Shown one piece after another: positions 18,683 through 28,206 of a stretch of DNA of 64,000 bases; the stretch's first letter is position 1, and each line of letters starts with the position of its first letter. Origin of the DNA: an uncultured Chelatococcus sp. (GTDB taxonomy: Bacteria > Pseudomonadota > Alphaproteobacteria > Rhizobiales > Beijerinckiaceae); NCBI GenBank assembly GCA_937863995.1, contig CALMIK010000013.1:1-64000 (forward strand). Reading direction: 5' to 3'. The position numbers and the translations under genes are program-made. The notes beneath the pieces are model-generated. The model searched no databases. It was not told where the DNA came from and worked only from the letters and a program-made list of their open reading frames with translations.

Positions 18683-19816
18683 TCAGAACAGCTTCGCCGT
18701 TTCATTGCGACCGCGAGCGCGCTCCAGCAACGTCGGCAGCAGATCGACGAATTCCTGCACCCATTCTTCCGGAACGCTGACGCTGACCTTCACGAACCTG
18801 TCGCCGAAAGTCGGCGTGTGGTAGGCGCCCTGCCGGATCATGATGTTGTGCGCCTGATATTCGGCCACCAGCGCCTCGGGCGTGACGCCGGAACCGGCCG
18901 TTTCGATCACGACGAAGTTTCCGTTCGACGGATAGACCGGCATGCGCAGCCCCTCGATGCGGTCCACCGCCTCCTTGACAAGACGCTGGTTGTTGCGCTG
19001 CTGCGCGAGAACTGCCGGAAACCACTCCGATTTCACCCGCAAGCCAGCCGCTGCCGCCCGCTGCGCAAATATGCTGGAGCCAAGGTTGTTGGGAGGAGCG
19101 CTCGCCAGCCGCTCGACCACGTCCCCATGCGCCACGATGGCGCCGACGCGCAGCCCCGCAAGGCCGAGCCACTTCGAGAAGCTGTAGACGGTGATGGTCT
19201 TTTCCGGATAGCGCGTGGCCGCAAGCGTGTGGTCGTAGGCGAAGTGGCGGTACGTGCAATCGTGGATCAGCATGGCGCCCGCATCGCGCACGATGGCGGT
19301 GATGGCGTCGATCTCGTCGGGCGTGCAAGCGGTGCCCAGCGGATTGTTGGGATCGACGAGATAGACCATGCGGGTGCGCGGCGTGATCGCCTCCGCAAGG
19401 CGTTGCGGCGCGAGACGGTACCCGTACTCGTCGCCGTAGATCGGCACCTGCTTCACGGTCGCCCCGACGGCGCGGGCAAAGGCCATCGGCCAGTTCCAGG
19501 TCGGGTCGGTGGTGATGAACTCGTCGCCGGGCTGCAGGAAAGTGTGGCAGACGTGGTAGAGCGACGCCACGGCGCCGTCCGACACGAGCGCGGACAAATC
19601 CTGCAGGCCGAGGTCTGCCGTAATGCCGTTGCGCAACTCCTCGAGCCCCGCGGGAGGCGCGTAAATGTGGAATTCCTCATCCCGAATGCAGCGCTCCATC
19701 GCCTCGATGACAGCCGGATGCAGCTTCGCATGGTTGGTATTCTGCCCGAGCCATTTCAGACCCCGGGTGTTCACCAACTTGTCAAAATGGGCGTTCCTGA
19801 CCTCAAAGCCCCTCAT
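18683..19816 (-). CDS. PLP-dependent aminotransferase, class I/II
   Basis: About 377 residues from the ATG at 19816, which has GGGAATAAGGAT upstream. The PLP lysine is Lys215 in YSFSKWLGLAGLR. DPNNPLG at about residue 155 and the Asp in MLIHDCTYRHFAYD are the usual cofactor contacts. The fold is that of HisC/aspartate aminotransferase; some members are lyases or decarboxylases, so transamination is only the default guess. It is the first gene of the leftward operon, divergent from the second GntR gene across a 409-bp gap with candidate operator site C. Confidence 0.82.
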   Translation of the reverse strand: MRGFEVRNAHFDKLVNTRGLKWLGQNTNHAKLHPAVIEAMERCIRDEEFHIYAPPAGLEELRNGITADLGLQDLSALVSDGAVASLYHVCHTFLQPGDEFITTDPTWNWPMAFARAVGATVKQVPIYGDEYGYRLAPQRLAEAITPRTRMVYLVDPNNPLGTACTPDEIDAITAIVRDAGAMLIHDCTYRHFAYDHTLAATRYPEKTITVYSFSKWLGLAGLRVGAIVAHGDVVERLASAPPNNLGSSIFAQRAAAAGLRVKSEWFPAVLAQQRNNQRLVKEAVDRIEGLRMPVYPSNGNFVVIETAGSGVTPEALVAEYQAHNIMIRQGAYHTPTFGDRFVKVSVSVPEEWVQEFVDLLPTLLERARGRNETAKLF

Positions 19817-19883
19817 ATCCTTATTCCCTCTGATTGCCCTCTTGTCGTTATCGATCGGCACCGCCAAACGAACTGACTATGTG

Positions 19884-19920
19884 ATATGCATGCATATAAG
19901 TCAATTATGTATGCCAAAAT
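19884..19920. promoter_or_regulatory. Candidate GntR/FCD operator, site C
   Basis: A perfect 14-bp palindrome ATATGCATGCATAT (19884-19897) is followed by TATGTATGCCAAAAT (19906-19920). It sits 68 bp upstream of the aminotransferase start. It matches sites A and B. The rest of the 409-bp gap (19817-20225) shows no convincing gene. Confidence 0.55.
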
Positions 19921-20225
19921 TTGCCGATTGGCATGTTTCACCCCCGCGTTTTCAATTCGCCACGTGATGATCGAAGCGCCGTTCGGAACGGAGACACGGG
20001 GCCGGATGGGGTAAACGTGGGCCGGATTCCGCGCGCCTTCGGCGGCAACATCGCCCAATATTCATGCATGCCAGAAACACGCTACGTGAACCGCAGCGTC
20101 GCCGATTGTCTTAATCTCGTTGACGTTTGCATTCTCATGAGGCAGGAAACTGGAGAGTTCGCCACCGCATGTCCGGGGCGGCGAATGCCTCTTTTTAATG
20201 CGCTCAAAAATATCGGGAAAACGGC

Positions 20226-20906
20226 ATGTCTTCATCAGAAAGCATTTCTCTTTCAGCGGAAGTGGCAACACGCCTGGAAGAGGAAATTCTGCATGGACAA
20301 AAGAAGCCGGGGGATCGACTGGACGAGCGCCAGCTTGCCGAACAATACGGCGTGTCGCGCACCCCCGTTCGCGAAGCGCTGCAACGTCTGGCGGCAAGTG
20401 GCCTTGTGGTATCGCGCGGCAAGCAGGGCTTGCAGGTCGCCAAGCTCGCGGTTGCCGATCTGCTCGATGCCTTCAGCGTCGTCGCCGAGCTCGAAGCGCT
20501 GGCCGCCGCGCAGGCGGCGCGCAGAATAACGCCCGCGCAGAGGGAGGACATGCTCAAGGCCCACGCCGCTTGTGAAGACGCGGTCGCCAGAAACAATGCG
20601 GAAGATTTCTTTGCCGCCAACATCGCGTTTCACAACGTGATTGCAGCCGCAAGCCATAACCGGGTCCTGCAGGAGCAATTGCGCAGGCTGACCGTCAAGA
20701 CATCGCCTTACCGGCGGATCATCACTTTCCACGCGGACCGAATGGCGAAATCCATCCCCGAGCACAGCGCCGTCATGGATGCCATTTTCACGGGCAACAG
20801 CGCCGCCGCCAGCGAGTCTTTGCGCTCCCACGTGACCCTTCTCGGCGAAGGCCTATCCGACCTCATCCATTTTCTGAGCATCGACTCGGATCTCTCCCAG
20901 CCGTAA
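20226..20906 (+). CDS. GntR-family transcriptional regulator, FCD subfamily (copy 2)
   Basis: 226 residues, shorter at the N-terminus than copy 1 but collinear with it throughout. The DNA-binding helix is GVSRTPVREALQRLAASGL. The FCD domain covers about residues 85-215 with conserved Asp/His metal-site positions (FHNVIAAASHN). It is divergent from the aminotransferase operon. A GGGAAAAC ribosome site precedes the ATG. With copy 1 it brackets the whole catabolic block. Confidence 0.87.
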   Translation: MSSSESISLSAEVATRLEEEILHGQKKPGDRLDERQLAEQYGVSRTPVREALQRLAASGLVVSRGKQGLQVAKLAVADLLDAFSVVAELEALAAAQAARRITPAQREDMLKAHAACEDAVARNNAEDFFAANIAFHNVIAAASHNRVLQEQLRRLTVKTSPYRRIITFHADRMAKSIPEHSAVMDAIFTGNSAAASESLRSHVTLLGEGLSDLIHFLSIDSDLSQP

Positions 20907-20957
20907 CGCCGGCTCTCGGACATGCGGCAGTCTGCGGCTTCGCGCATATGATAGCGA

Positions 20958-20977
20958 GCCCCGTAAAAGTGCGGGGC
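20958..20977. terminator. Hairpin between convergent gntR and araC genes
   Basis: GCCCCG (20958-20963) pairs with CGGGGC (20972-20977) around an 8-nt AT-rich loop. It lies in the 127-bp gap between convergent genes. There is no T tract, so it is at best a weak terminator. Confidence 0.35.
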
Positions 20978-21033
20978 GTTCCGGCACGCGGGCCCTGATT
21001 GACCTCGCACCGGAAAAGGTACCGTCCCGACAT

Positions 21034-21825
21034 TCAGGTCCATTCAGTGGCGCGCTTGCGCATATATGTTTGTGGACTGCAGCCCATTTCCGTTCGGAAG
21101 GCGTATACGAACGCCGATGTCGAGCCATAGCCCAGTTCCATGGCCACCTGGGTTACGCCAAGGCCGCCGCCGAGCAATTCAATCGATCGGAAGAGACGCA
21201 AGCGCCGCCGCCATGAACGCAAGCTCATGCCGAGATCGGCTTCAAAACGGCGCGCCAGGGTTCGGGGCGAGATATGCAGGCTCCGGCCCAACTCTTCCGG
21301 GCCGCGCTCATCTGCCGGATCGAGATAGAGCGCCTCGCACACGCTGATCAGGAGTTTGTCGCGAGGCCACGGCAGAGCGTTGGGCAGAGGCGCGGCGCGT
21401 CTGAGCTGGTCGAGCAGCAGCGCCGTGACGCGGCCCGAGTAGCCGTCTGGATCTTCCTTCCCCTCGATGGCAGCGGCCTCGACGATCAACGCCTGCAGCA
21501 AGGGAGCCACCCTGAAGACGGTCGAGGTTTTGGGCAGCCCCTTCCCGGCATCCGCCGCGATCCATAGGCTGCGAAATTCCGCGCCAAGCAGCGAGCCGAC
21601 ACGGTGCACGACGCCGGTCGGCAGCCAGACGGCCTGATCGGGCGTGATCACGAAAGATTCCGCTTCCGTGTTGACCGTCAGCACGCCGGAAATCGCATAA
21701 ACTAGCTGATTCCAATAGTGAAAATGATCCGGGAAGTAGTGACGCGGCGGAATGGTTTGCGCGCGCACCGTTATCGGTTCCGGCGGAAGGACACCCGGCG
21801 GCGGGCGGATCACTGTCCACGTCAT
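21034..21825 (-). CDS. AraC-family transcriptional regulator with cupin sensor domain
   Basis: 263 residues. The N-terminal half is a cupin-like sensor (His-rich start HYFPDHFHYWNQLVYAISG at about residues 29-47). The C-terminal 100 residues hold two helix-turn-helix units (LGRSLHISPRTLARRFEADLG and VTQVAMELGYGSTSAFVYAF). It is divergent from acuI with 217 bp between them. Ribosome site AGGGA. The target is unknown. Confidence 0.87.
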   Translation of the reverse strand: MTWTVIRPPPGVLPPEPITVRAQTIPPRHYFPDHFHYWNQLVYAISGVLTVNTEAESFVITPDQAVWLPTGVVHRVGSLLGAEFRSLWIAADAGKGLPKTSTVFRVAPLLQALIVEAAAIEGKEDPDGYSGRVTALLLDQLRRAAPLPNALPWPRDKLLISVCEALYLDPADERGPEELGRSLHISPRTLARRFEADLGMSLRSWRRRLRLFRSIELLGGGLGVTQVAMELGYGSTSAFVYAFRTEMGCSPQTYMRKRATEWT

Positions 21826-21973
21826 GCTGTGTCCCTGCCTAGCAGATATTCGACATAGAATGTCCGTTCATCGAGATACCGCCAAAAGATAAACCGATAC
21901 GCTTCATCAGTAACGAACTTTTCCCGCCCTGGCGGGAGCGTCGATCGCACTGCCGCGGGACGTATGTTGCAAT

Positions 21974-21993
21974 AATAGACGAATCGGTCTATT
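21974..21993. promoter_or_regulatory. TetR-type operator upstream of acuI
   Basis: Inverted repeat AATAGAC-GAATCG-GTCTATT, 7-bp perfect arms, 50 bp before the acuI start. TAGAC...GTCTA boxes are typical of NemR/AcuR-type TetR repressors, and an acuR-like gene lies in the same operon. Autoregulation of acuI-peroxidase-acuR is the likely arrangement. Confidence 0.7.
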
Positions 21994-22042
21994 AAATAGC
22001 GACAGACGCCACCGACGTCGGATTGCGGGAGGGAGAGCGCCA

Positions 22043-23032
<990 letters not shown>

Positions 23033-23137
23033 GCGGGCGCAGCCAACATCGCCGTGCTCATGTCTGTTCAGAATACCCAACAAAACCTCGCGCGCCCGGG
23101 CACGAAGCCAGCCGCGGATCTTCCAAGGAGAACGCAA

Positions 23138-23713
23138 ATGTCAGAAGAACTTCCCGTCAGCCGTTTCCCGGTCCCGAGCCTTGCGGATATGCCGGCCGAC
23201 ATCCGCGAGCGCATCGAGACGGTTCAGGAGAAGTCCGGCTTCATCCCGAACGTGTTCCTTGTGCTGGCCCATCGCCCGGACGAGTTCCGCGCATTCTTCG
23301 CTTATCATGACGCGTTGATGGAAAAGCCGGGCAACCTGACGAAGGCCGAGCGCGAGATGATCGTCGTGGCGACATCGAACGTGAACCAGTGCCAGTATTG
23401 CGTGATCGCGCACGGGGCGATCCTGCGCATCCGCGCCAAGGACCCGCTGATCGCCGATCAGGTCGCGATCAACTACCGCAAGGCCGACATCACCGACCGG
23501 CAGAAGGCGATGCTCGACTTCGCGATGAAGGTCAGCCAGTCCGCGCAACTGGTGGGAGACGCCGACATCGACGTGCTCAAGGCCCATGGCTTCGACGAGG
23601 AGGACGTCTGGGATATCGCGGCGATCGCAGCCTTCTTCGGCTTGTCGAACCGGCTGGCGAATGTCACAAGCATGCGCCCGAATGCCGAGTTCTACAGCTT
23701 GGGGCGCGGCTGA
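23138..23713 (+). CDS. Peroxidase-related / AhpD-like carboxymuconolactone decarboxylase family protein
   Basis: 191 residues from the ATG at 23138, which has AAGGAG just upstream. The AhpD-type redox motif CQYCVIAHG is at about residues 87-95, in a helical carboxymuconolactone-decarboxylase fold. Members are thiol peroxidases or peroxidase-like enzymes. It lies between acuI and the TetR gene, suggesting protection against electrophile or peroxide stress. A 14-bp direct repeat (23079-23092 and 24410-24423) brackets this gene and acuR. Confidence 0.82.
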   Translation: MSEELPVSRFPVPSLADMPADIRERIETVQEKSGFIPNVFLVLAHRPDEFRAFFAYHDALMEKPGNLTKAEREMIVVATSNVNQCQYCVIAHGAILRIRAKDPLIADQVAINYRKADITDRQKAMLDFAMKVSQSAQLVGDADIDVLKAHGFDEEDVWDIAAIAAFFGLSNRLANVTSMRPNAEFYSLGRG

Positions 23714-23744
23714 GCATCGCATCTGAAGAGGACCAGCGGAACCG

Positions 23745-24401
23745 ATGAGCCCCCCGGCCGTCCCTGCCATACCGGATCGTCCTCGTCGTCGCGGCCGCCC
23801 GCCGCGCGACGCGGCCCTGATGGCTGGCGCACGCGAGCGGCTGCTGCGCGAAGGCGTGGCAATGCTGACCGAGCGGGGGTTCAACGCCGTCGGTGTCGAT
23901 GAAATCCTCACGGCGACTGGCGTTCCGAAGGGTTCATTCTATCACTACTTCGGCGGCAAGGCGGAGTTCGGCCTGGCGCTGATCGATGCCTATGCCGCCT
24001 ATTTCGCGCGCAAGCTCGACCGCTGGTTCCTTGACGAAAGCATGCCGCCCCTTACGCGCCTGCGCGCCTTCATCGACGACGCCCAGGCCGGCATGGCGCG
24101 CTTCGACTTTCATCGAGGCTGCCTTGTCGGCAATCTCGGGCAGGAGATCGCCACCCTTCCGGACCCGTTCCGCGACCGCCTGGCTGCCGTATTCGCCGAT
24201 TGGGAGGCACGCACCGCGCGTTGCCTCGAGGCAGCGAAGACCGCCGGCGAGATAGATCCGCATGCCGATTGCGCGCGCCTCGCCACCTTCTTCTGGATCG
24301 GCTGGGAGGGCGCGGTCCTGCGCGCCAAGCTGGAGCGCGGTCCCGAACCACTGAACCAGTTTGCAGACGGGTTCTTCGCCCTCATCAAAACCCGGGACTA
24401 A
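23745..24401 (+). CDS. acuR: TetR-family repressor, AcuR-like
   Basis: 218 residues. A basic tail (RPRRRGRPPRDAAL) precedes the helix-turn-helix GVDEILTATGVPKGSFYHYFGGK (about residues 46-68). The C-terminal ligand domain contains RGCLVGNLGQEI and FFWIGWEGAVLRAKLE, both characteristic of AcuR-type proteins that respond to acrylate. It is the third gene of the acuI operon and most likely binds the operator at 21974. Confidence 0.72.
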   Translation: MSPPAVPAIPDRPRRRGRPPRDAALMAGARERLLREGVAMLTERGFNAVGVDEILTATGVPKGSFYHYFGGKAEFGLALIDAYAAYFARKLDRWFLDESMPPLTRLRAFIDDAQAGMARFDFHRGCLVGNLGQEIATLPDPFRDRLAAVFADWEARTARCLEAAKTAGEIDPHADCARLATFFWIGWEGAVLRAKLERGPEPLNQFADGFFALIKTRD

Positions 24402-24407
24402 GAGCGC

Positions 24408-25367
24408 CTAACAAAACCTCGCGGGGTGAGAAGCGGGCGCGGCACGCTCGAGTTCGTCCTTCGACGCATGGATCAACGCTGTCAGAAACTCGCTGACCAC
24501 CCTCACCCTGCGCGACTGCGCCAGATCGGTGTGGATCGCCAGCCAGATTTCCTGATCGACGCCGAGATCGGGTTGCAGGCACACGAGCCCGTGCTGGCGC
24601 CCGAGAAAATGCGGCAGAACCGCCAGGCCCAGCCCGGCGATGACCGCCGACAGCTGGGCCGAAAGCGTCGTGGCAATGAGCACGGGTGCGCGGCCGCGCA
24701 GCGCACGCTCCGTCCATTGGGCGGCGGCCAGATGGCCATGGGTTTCGCACCATGTAATGAAGCGGTCGGTGTCGAAGCGCGTATCGTCGCGCCTCCCCTC
24801 CCGCCGCGCCGCATAGTCGCGCGAGGCGTAGAGACCGAAGCCGAGCGCGCCCAGACGCCGGATCGTGACGTTACCCCGCTCGGGCTTCACCATCCTGATG
24901 GCGAGATCGGCGTCGCGACGGTGCAGGTTGACCGTCTGCACGTCCGTCACGATCTCAAGCGTGAGGTCGGGATATTGAGCGGTCAGTTTCGGCAGGGCTG
25001 GAATGATCACGTTGTTCGCCAGCATTTCGGCCGTGGCGAGCCGCACTTTTCCGGCGACATCGGCTTGGGCCGCTGAGCCTTCCGCGAAGGCTTCCGCCGC
25101 CTGCTCCAGCGCTTCCGCGCGTTCCAGCAACGCCGCGCCGTCGTCCGTCAGGCGATAGCCGTTCTGGTGGCGGCTGAACAGCATCAGGCCCAGCGCCGCC
25201 TCCAGCCGCTCGATCTGGCGCGAGACCGTGGCAAGTCCGGTGCCGAGGCTCGCCGCCGCACCGCTCAGCGAACCGCCGCGCGCGATGGCGAGGAACACCC
25301 GCGCATCGTCCCATCGCAGGCGGCTGAGATCGCGATTTCCATTTTCGGAAATCGATTTACGATTCAT
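24408..25367 (-). CDS. LysR-family transcriptional regulator
   Basis: 319 residues. The N-terminal winged helix reads LAIARGGSLSGAAASLGTGLATVSRQIERLE (first part at about residues 27-46), and the C-terminal effector-binding domain is of normal length. It is divergent from an aldo/keto reductase gene and is probably its regulator. The last codons and the stop fall inside a copy of the 14-bp direct repeat also found at 23079, so the C-terminus may have been changed by a recombination event. It is tail-to-tail with acuR, 6 bp apart. Confidence 0.85.
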   Translation of the reverse strand: MNRKSISENGNRDLSRLRWDDARVFLAIARGGSLSGAAASLGTGLATVSRQIERLEAALGLMLFSRHQNGYRLTDDGAALLERAEALEQAAEAFAEGSAAQADVAGKVRLATAEMLANNVIIPALPKLTAQYPDLTLEIVTDVQTVNLHRRDADLAIRMVKPERGNVTIRRLGALGFGLYASRDYAARREGRRDDTRFDTDRFITWCETHGHLAAAQWTERALRGRAPVLIATTLSAQLSAVIAGLGLAVLPHFLGRQHGLVCLQPDLGVDQEIWLAIHTDLAQSRRVRVVSEFLTALIHASKDELERAAPASHPARFC

Positions 25368-25397
25368 GGCGGTTTTCTTCATCGAAAAAGAGAAGCA

Positions 25398-25416
25398 TGT
25401 TTGATTGTCTCAAACA
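25398..25416. promoter_or_regulatory. Inverted repeat in the lysR / aldo-keto reductase promoter
   Basis: TGTTTGA-TTGTC-TCAAACA, perfect 7-bp arms, ends immediately before the AAGGAG ribosome site of the reductase. Position and symmetry suggest an operator, possibly for the divergent LysR protein, although LysR sites normally contain T-N11-A. Confidence 0.45.
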
Positions 25417-25428
25417 AGGAGCACGGCA

Positions 25429-26412
25429 ATGCAGTTGCGAATGCTTGGCCCGGATCTTTCGGTTTCCGCGATTGGTCTCGGATGCATGGGAATGAGCGAA
25501 TTCTATGGACCGCGAGACGACGCGGAGTCGCTGGCGGTCCTGCGGCATGCGGTCGAGCTGGGCATCGACTTTCTCGATACCGCCGATATGTACGGCCCGC
25601 ATCACAACGAGGAACTGATCGGCCGCTTCCTCGCTGAAAGCAACGCGAAGGTAAAGATCGCCACCAAGTTCGGCATCGTGCGCAAGCCCGGCGAATACGC
25701 GCGCACCATCGACAACAGTCCCGACTACATGCGGCGCGCCTGCGAGGGCTCGCTCAAGCGGCTCGGTATCGAGAAGATCGACCTTTACTATGTCCACCGC
25801 GTCAACCGCGAGCAGCCCATCGAGGAAACGATGGAGGGACTGGCGGCGCTGAAACGCGAGGGCAAGATCGACCATGTCGGCCTTTGCGAAGTCAGCGCCG
25901 AGACGCTGCGCCGCGCCCACGCCGTTCATCCGGTAACCGCCGTTCAGACCGAATACTCGCTCTGGACCCGCGACGTCGAGGCCGAGATCCTGCCCGCCTG
26001 CCGTGAACTCGGTATCGGCTTCGTGGCCTATTCGCCGCTCGGGCGCGGGTTCCTGACTGGCCGGTTCCAGGCCGGAGCGGAGTTCGAGGACGGCGATTTC
26101 CGCGCCGGCCTGCCGCGCTTCGCGCCCGGCAACGCGGCGGCGAATGGCGCGCTGGTCGATGTCGTGCGCGCCGTCGCGCATGCGAAAGGGTGCACGCCGG
26201 CCCAGGTGGCGCTCGCGTGGCTTTTGTCCAAGGGCGACGACATCGTGCCGATCCCAGGCACCAAGCGGCTGAAATATCTTGAGGAAAATGCCGCCGCCGC
26301 ATCGATCGCGCTCAGCGCGGAAGAGCACGCCACCCTCGAACAGGCGCTTTCCCGCCTTCCCGTAGCGGGCGAACGTTACACCGCCGAGGGCATGAAGGGC
26401 GTCAACGCGTAA
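25429..26412 (+). CDS. Aldo/keto reductase
   Basis: 327 residues forming a TIM barrel. The catalytic tetrad is visible: Asp50 (FLDTADMYG), Tyr55, Lys80 (IATKFG) and His123 (YYVHRV). The NADPH-site segment [14 protein letters not shown] is near the C-terminus. It resembles the YakC/AKR13 group that reduces aldehydes and ketones. AAGGAG precedes the ATG at 25429. It is probably controlled by the divergent LysR regulator. Confidence 0.88.
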   Translation: MQLRMLGPDLSVSAIGLGCMGMSEFYGPRDDAESLAVLRHAVELGIDFLDTADMYGPHHNEELIGRFLAESNAKVKIATKFGIVRKPGEYARTIDNSPDYMRRACEGSLKRLGIEKIDLYYVHRVNREQPIEETMEGLAALKREGKIDHVGLCEVSAETLRRAHAVHPVTAVQTEYSLWTRDVEAEILPACRELGIGFVAYSPLGRGFLTGRFQAGAEFEDGDFRAGLPRFAPGNAAANGALVDVVRAVAHAKGCTPAQVALAWLLSKGDDIVPIPGTKRLKYLEENAAAASIALSAEEHATLEQALSRLPVAGERYTAEGMKGVNA

Positions 26413-26438
26413 GCGGAGCCTAGAACGTCAACGCCGCT

Positions 26439-26471
26439 GCGCGCATGGTTAGCGCAGGCCACCATGCGCGC
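26439..26471. terminator. Strong hairpin between convergent operons
   Basis: A perfect 11-bp stem, GCGCGCATGGT (26439-26449) with ACCATGCGCGC (26461-26471), around an 11-nt loop. It fills the 70-bp gap between the aldo/keto reductase and the cupin gene. It lacks a T tract, so it may act as a bidirectional block or mRNA end stabiliser. Confidence 0.5.
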
Positions 26472-26482
26472 GCCGGGACGCC

Positions 26483-27406
26483 TCAGGCGCCGTTGCCCGG
26501 CATGGGGTAGTCTGCGGCGTTGATGACCCACCCGTCCTTCAACGAAAAATCGTGACGGGGCGGGCAGAAGATATCGACCAGATCGTTATCGCCGATGCCC
26601 GTCGCCTGCGATGTGTGGATGACCGGCGGGGGAATGACGAGCGCCGACGGCGCGCCGACATCGAGGTGCAGATCATCCCGCCAGTCGGCCAGATCCGTGG
26701 TCCAGGGCCAGCGCAGATGATGGACGAAATGGCCTCCCACGACCAATGAGCATTGCTCGAAGTCATCATGGCTGTGCGGCGACATCTTTGCCGGATCCCG
26801 CGGTCCCGCCATCGGCTCGAAGACGTTCAGCATGAAGGTGGTGCAGCGGAATATCCGGCCGAAGCGCCCGGGCTCCGGGGCCACATCCAGCGCATAGGCG
26901 CGGATCTTCCAGCCGCCGACGGGATCGGGCCACGCGGCAAAGGGCGGTATGTGCGGACGCGCCTTCTCATATGCGCCGGCGTTCGGGCAGCGCGAGACGA
27001 GATCGGCGCTCTTCACCGTGAAAAGGCGCGTGACGCGCCCGCCATCGGGCAGGACGACCCGGCTGGCTCCGCCAGGAACGAAAACGATCTGCGGACCGGA
27101 GACCTCAACTTCCTCCCCCTCCCACGCGACGCGCGCGCGGCTCGCCGCATCGGTGAGCAGGATGACGTATTCATCGGGTTGATCCGCCCGCGCCAGTTCA
27201 GCCCCCGGCGAACACTCCGACCACGCCAGAACGAAGTTTTGTCCGCGCAGGAGCCACGTCTTTTCCGCGCCGGACGCGATCTGCGGCGGCGTCAGGTAGA
27301 AGCGGCCGAGCTGCTCGTCGGCGATGAGCCCCGTCTGCGGCGCCCCGGCGGAAGCGGTGGTGTTCAACGCCGCGCGCGGGTCCGATGCCACAAAAGCCAT
27401 GCTCAT
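26483..27406 (-). CDS. Cupin-domain protein of the aromatic catabolic operon
   Basis: 307 residues with two cupin-like halves. The C-terminal half has a metal-binding pattern (SPHSHDDFEQCSLVVGGHF; His, His, Glu spacing), and a second His lies in PPVIHTSQATG. The start overlaps the stop of the aldolase gene by 4 nt, so it belongs to the same operon. Bicupins in such operons are often dioxygenases or isomerases. No specific function can be assigned. Confidence 0.72.
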   Translation of the reverse strand: MSMAFVASDPRAALNTTASAGAPQTGLIADEQLGRFYLTPPQIASGAEKTWLLRGQNFVLAWSECSPGAELARADQPDEYVILLTDAASRARVAWEGEEVEVSGPQIVFVPGGASRVVLPDGGRVTRLFTVKSADLVSRCPNAGAYEKARPHIPPFAAWPDPVGGWKIRAYALDVAPEPGRFGRIFRCTTFMLNVFEPMAGPRDPAKMSPHSHDDFEQCSLVVGGHFVHHLRWPWTTDLADWRDDLHLDVGAPSALVIPPPVIHTSQATGIGDNDLVDIFCPPRHDFSLKDGWVINAADYPMPGNGA

Positions 27407-28194
27407 TCCTTTCCTTGTTTTCTCGCCTGCAGGACAGGGGCGAACCGGGCGCGCGCCGCCGTTGCACCGGCGCGCAGAAAGCCCTGGTCCGATCCGGTGA
27501 CGAAGGCGGTTGCTCCGGCGAGGGCGAGCACAGCCGCCTCTTCGGGATCAGCCGGCAGGATGCTGATGGCGACCCCGGCGGCGCGGGCCGCGGCCATGAC
27601 CCGTGCCGTGGCGTCGGCCACATCGTCGGGTCCGGCGTCGGCACCGAGAGAGACGGCGAGATCTCCCCGGCCGATGAAAATGGCGTCCAGCCCCTCGACC
27701 GCGACGATTTCGTCGATACGCTCGATCGCCTCCGCATCCTCGATCATGGCGATGACCGCGACGCGCCGGTCCTCGGCCGCCAGATGCGCGGCGGTCGCCG
27801 TCCCGCCGAAGCAGCCGGCGCGGGTCGTCGGCGAGAAACCGCGCTTGCCGCCCGCATAGCGGCACAGCGCCACGGCCTCGCGCGCCGTTTCAGCGGAGGT
27901 GACGTGCGGCAGCAGAACCCCGTCCGCGCCGCAGTCCAGCACGCGCAGGATGTCCCCCGGCGCCCTCACCCGCACGACGCATCCCATTCCCTGCGCCCTG
28001 CAGGCCAGCAGGATGAGATCGGTCGTCTCCGGGTTGAGGGGCGCGTGCTCCTCGTCGATCACCGCGAAATCGAAGCCCAGCAGGGCGATGATTTCCGCCG
28101 GCTGGGTGGTGGGCAGCTTCAGGAACGTGCCGAGCAGCGGCTCGCGATCGACGAGCCTGTCCCTGAAGGGCGGGCGGTGGAATGTGTAGGTCAT
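27403..28194 (-). CDS. HpcH/HpaI-family aldolase
   Basis: 263 residues of the class II 2-keto-3-deoxy-acid aldolase fold. The family segments are visible: the metal-site ALLGFDFAVIDEEHAPLN at about residues 38-55, GADGVLLPHV, and the metal-ligand region AVIAMIEDAEAIERI. HpaI-type enzymes split 4-hydroxy-2-oxo acids into pyruvate (or glyoxylate) and an aldehyde, the standard last step of meta-cleavage pathways. It lies 12 bp from the BKACE gene. Confidence 0.85.
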   Translation of the reverse strand: MTYTFHRPPFRDRLVDREPLLGTFLKLPTTQPAEIIALLGFDFAVIDEEHAPLNPETTDLILLACRAQGMGCVVRVRAPGDILRVLDCGADGVLLPHVTSAETAREAVALCRYAGGKRGFSPTTRAGCFGGTATAAHLAAEDRRVAVIAMIEDAEAIERIDEIVAVEGLDAIFIGRGDLAVSLGADAGPDDVADATARVMAAARAAGVAISILPADPEEAAVLALAGATAFVTGSDQGFLRAGATAARARFAPVLQARKQGKE

Positions 28195-28206
28195 GTTTTG
28201 CTCCCG

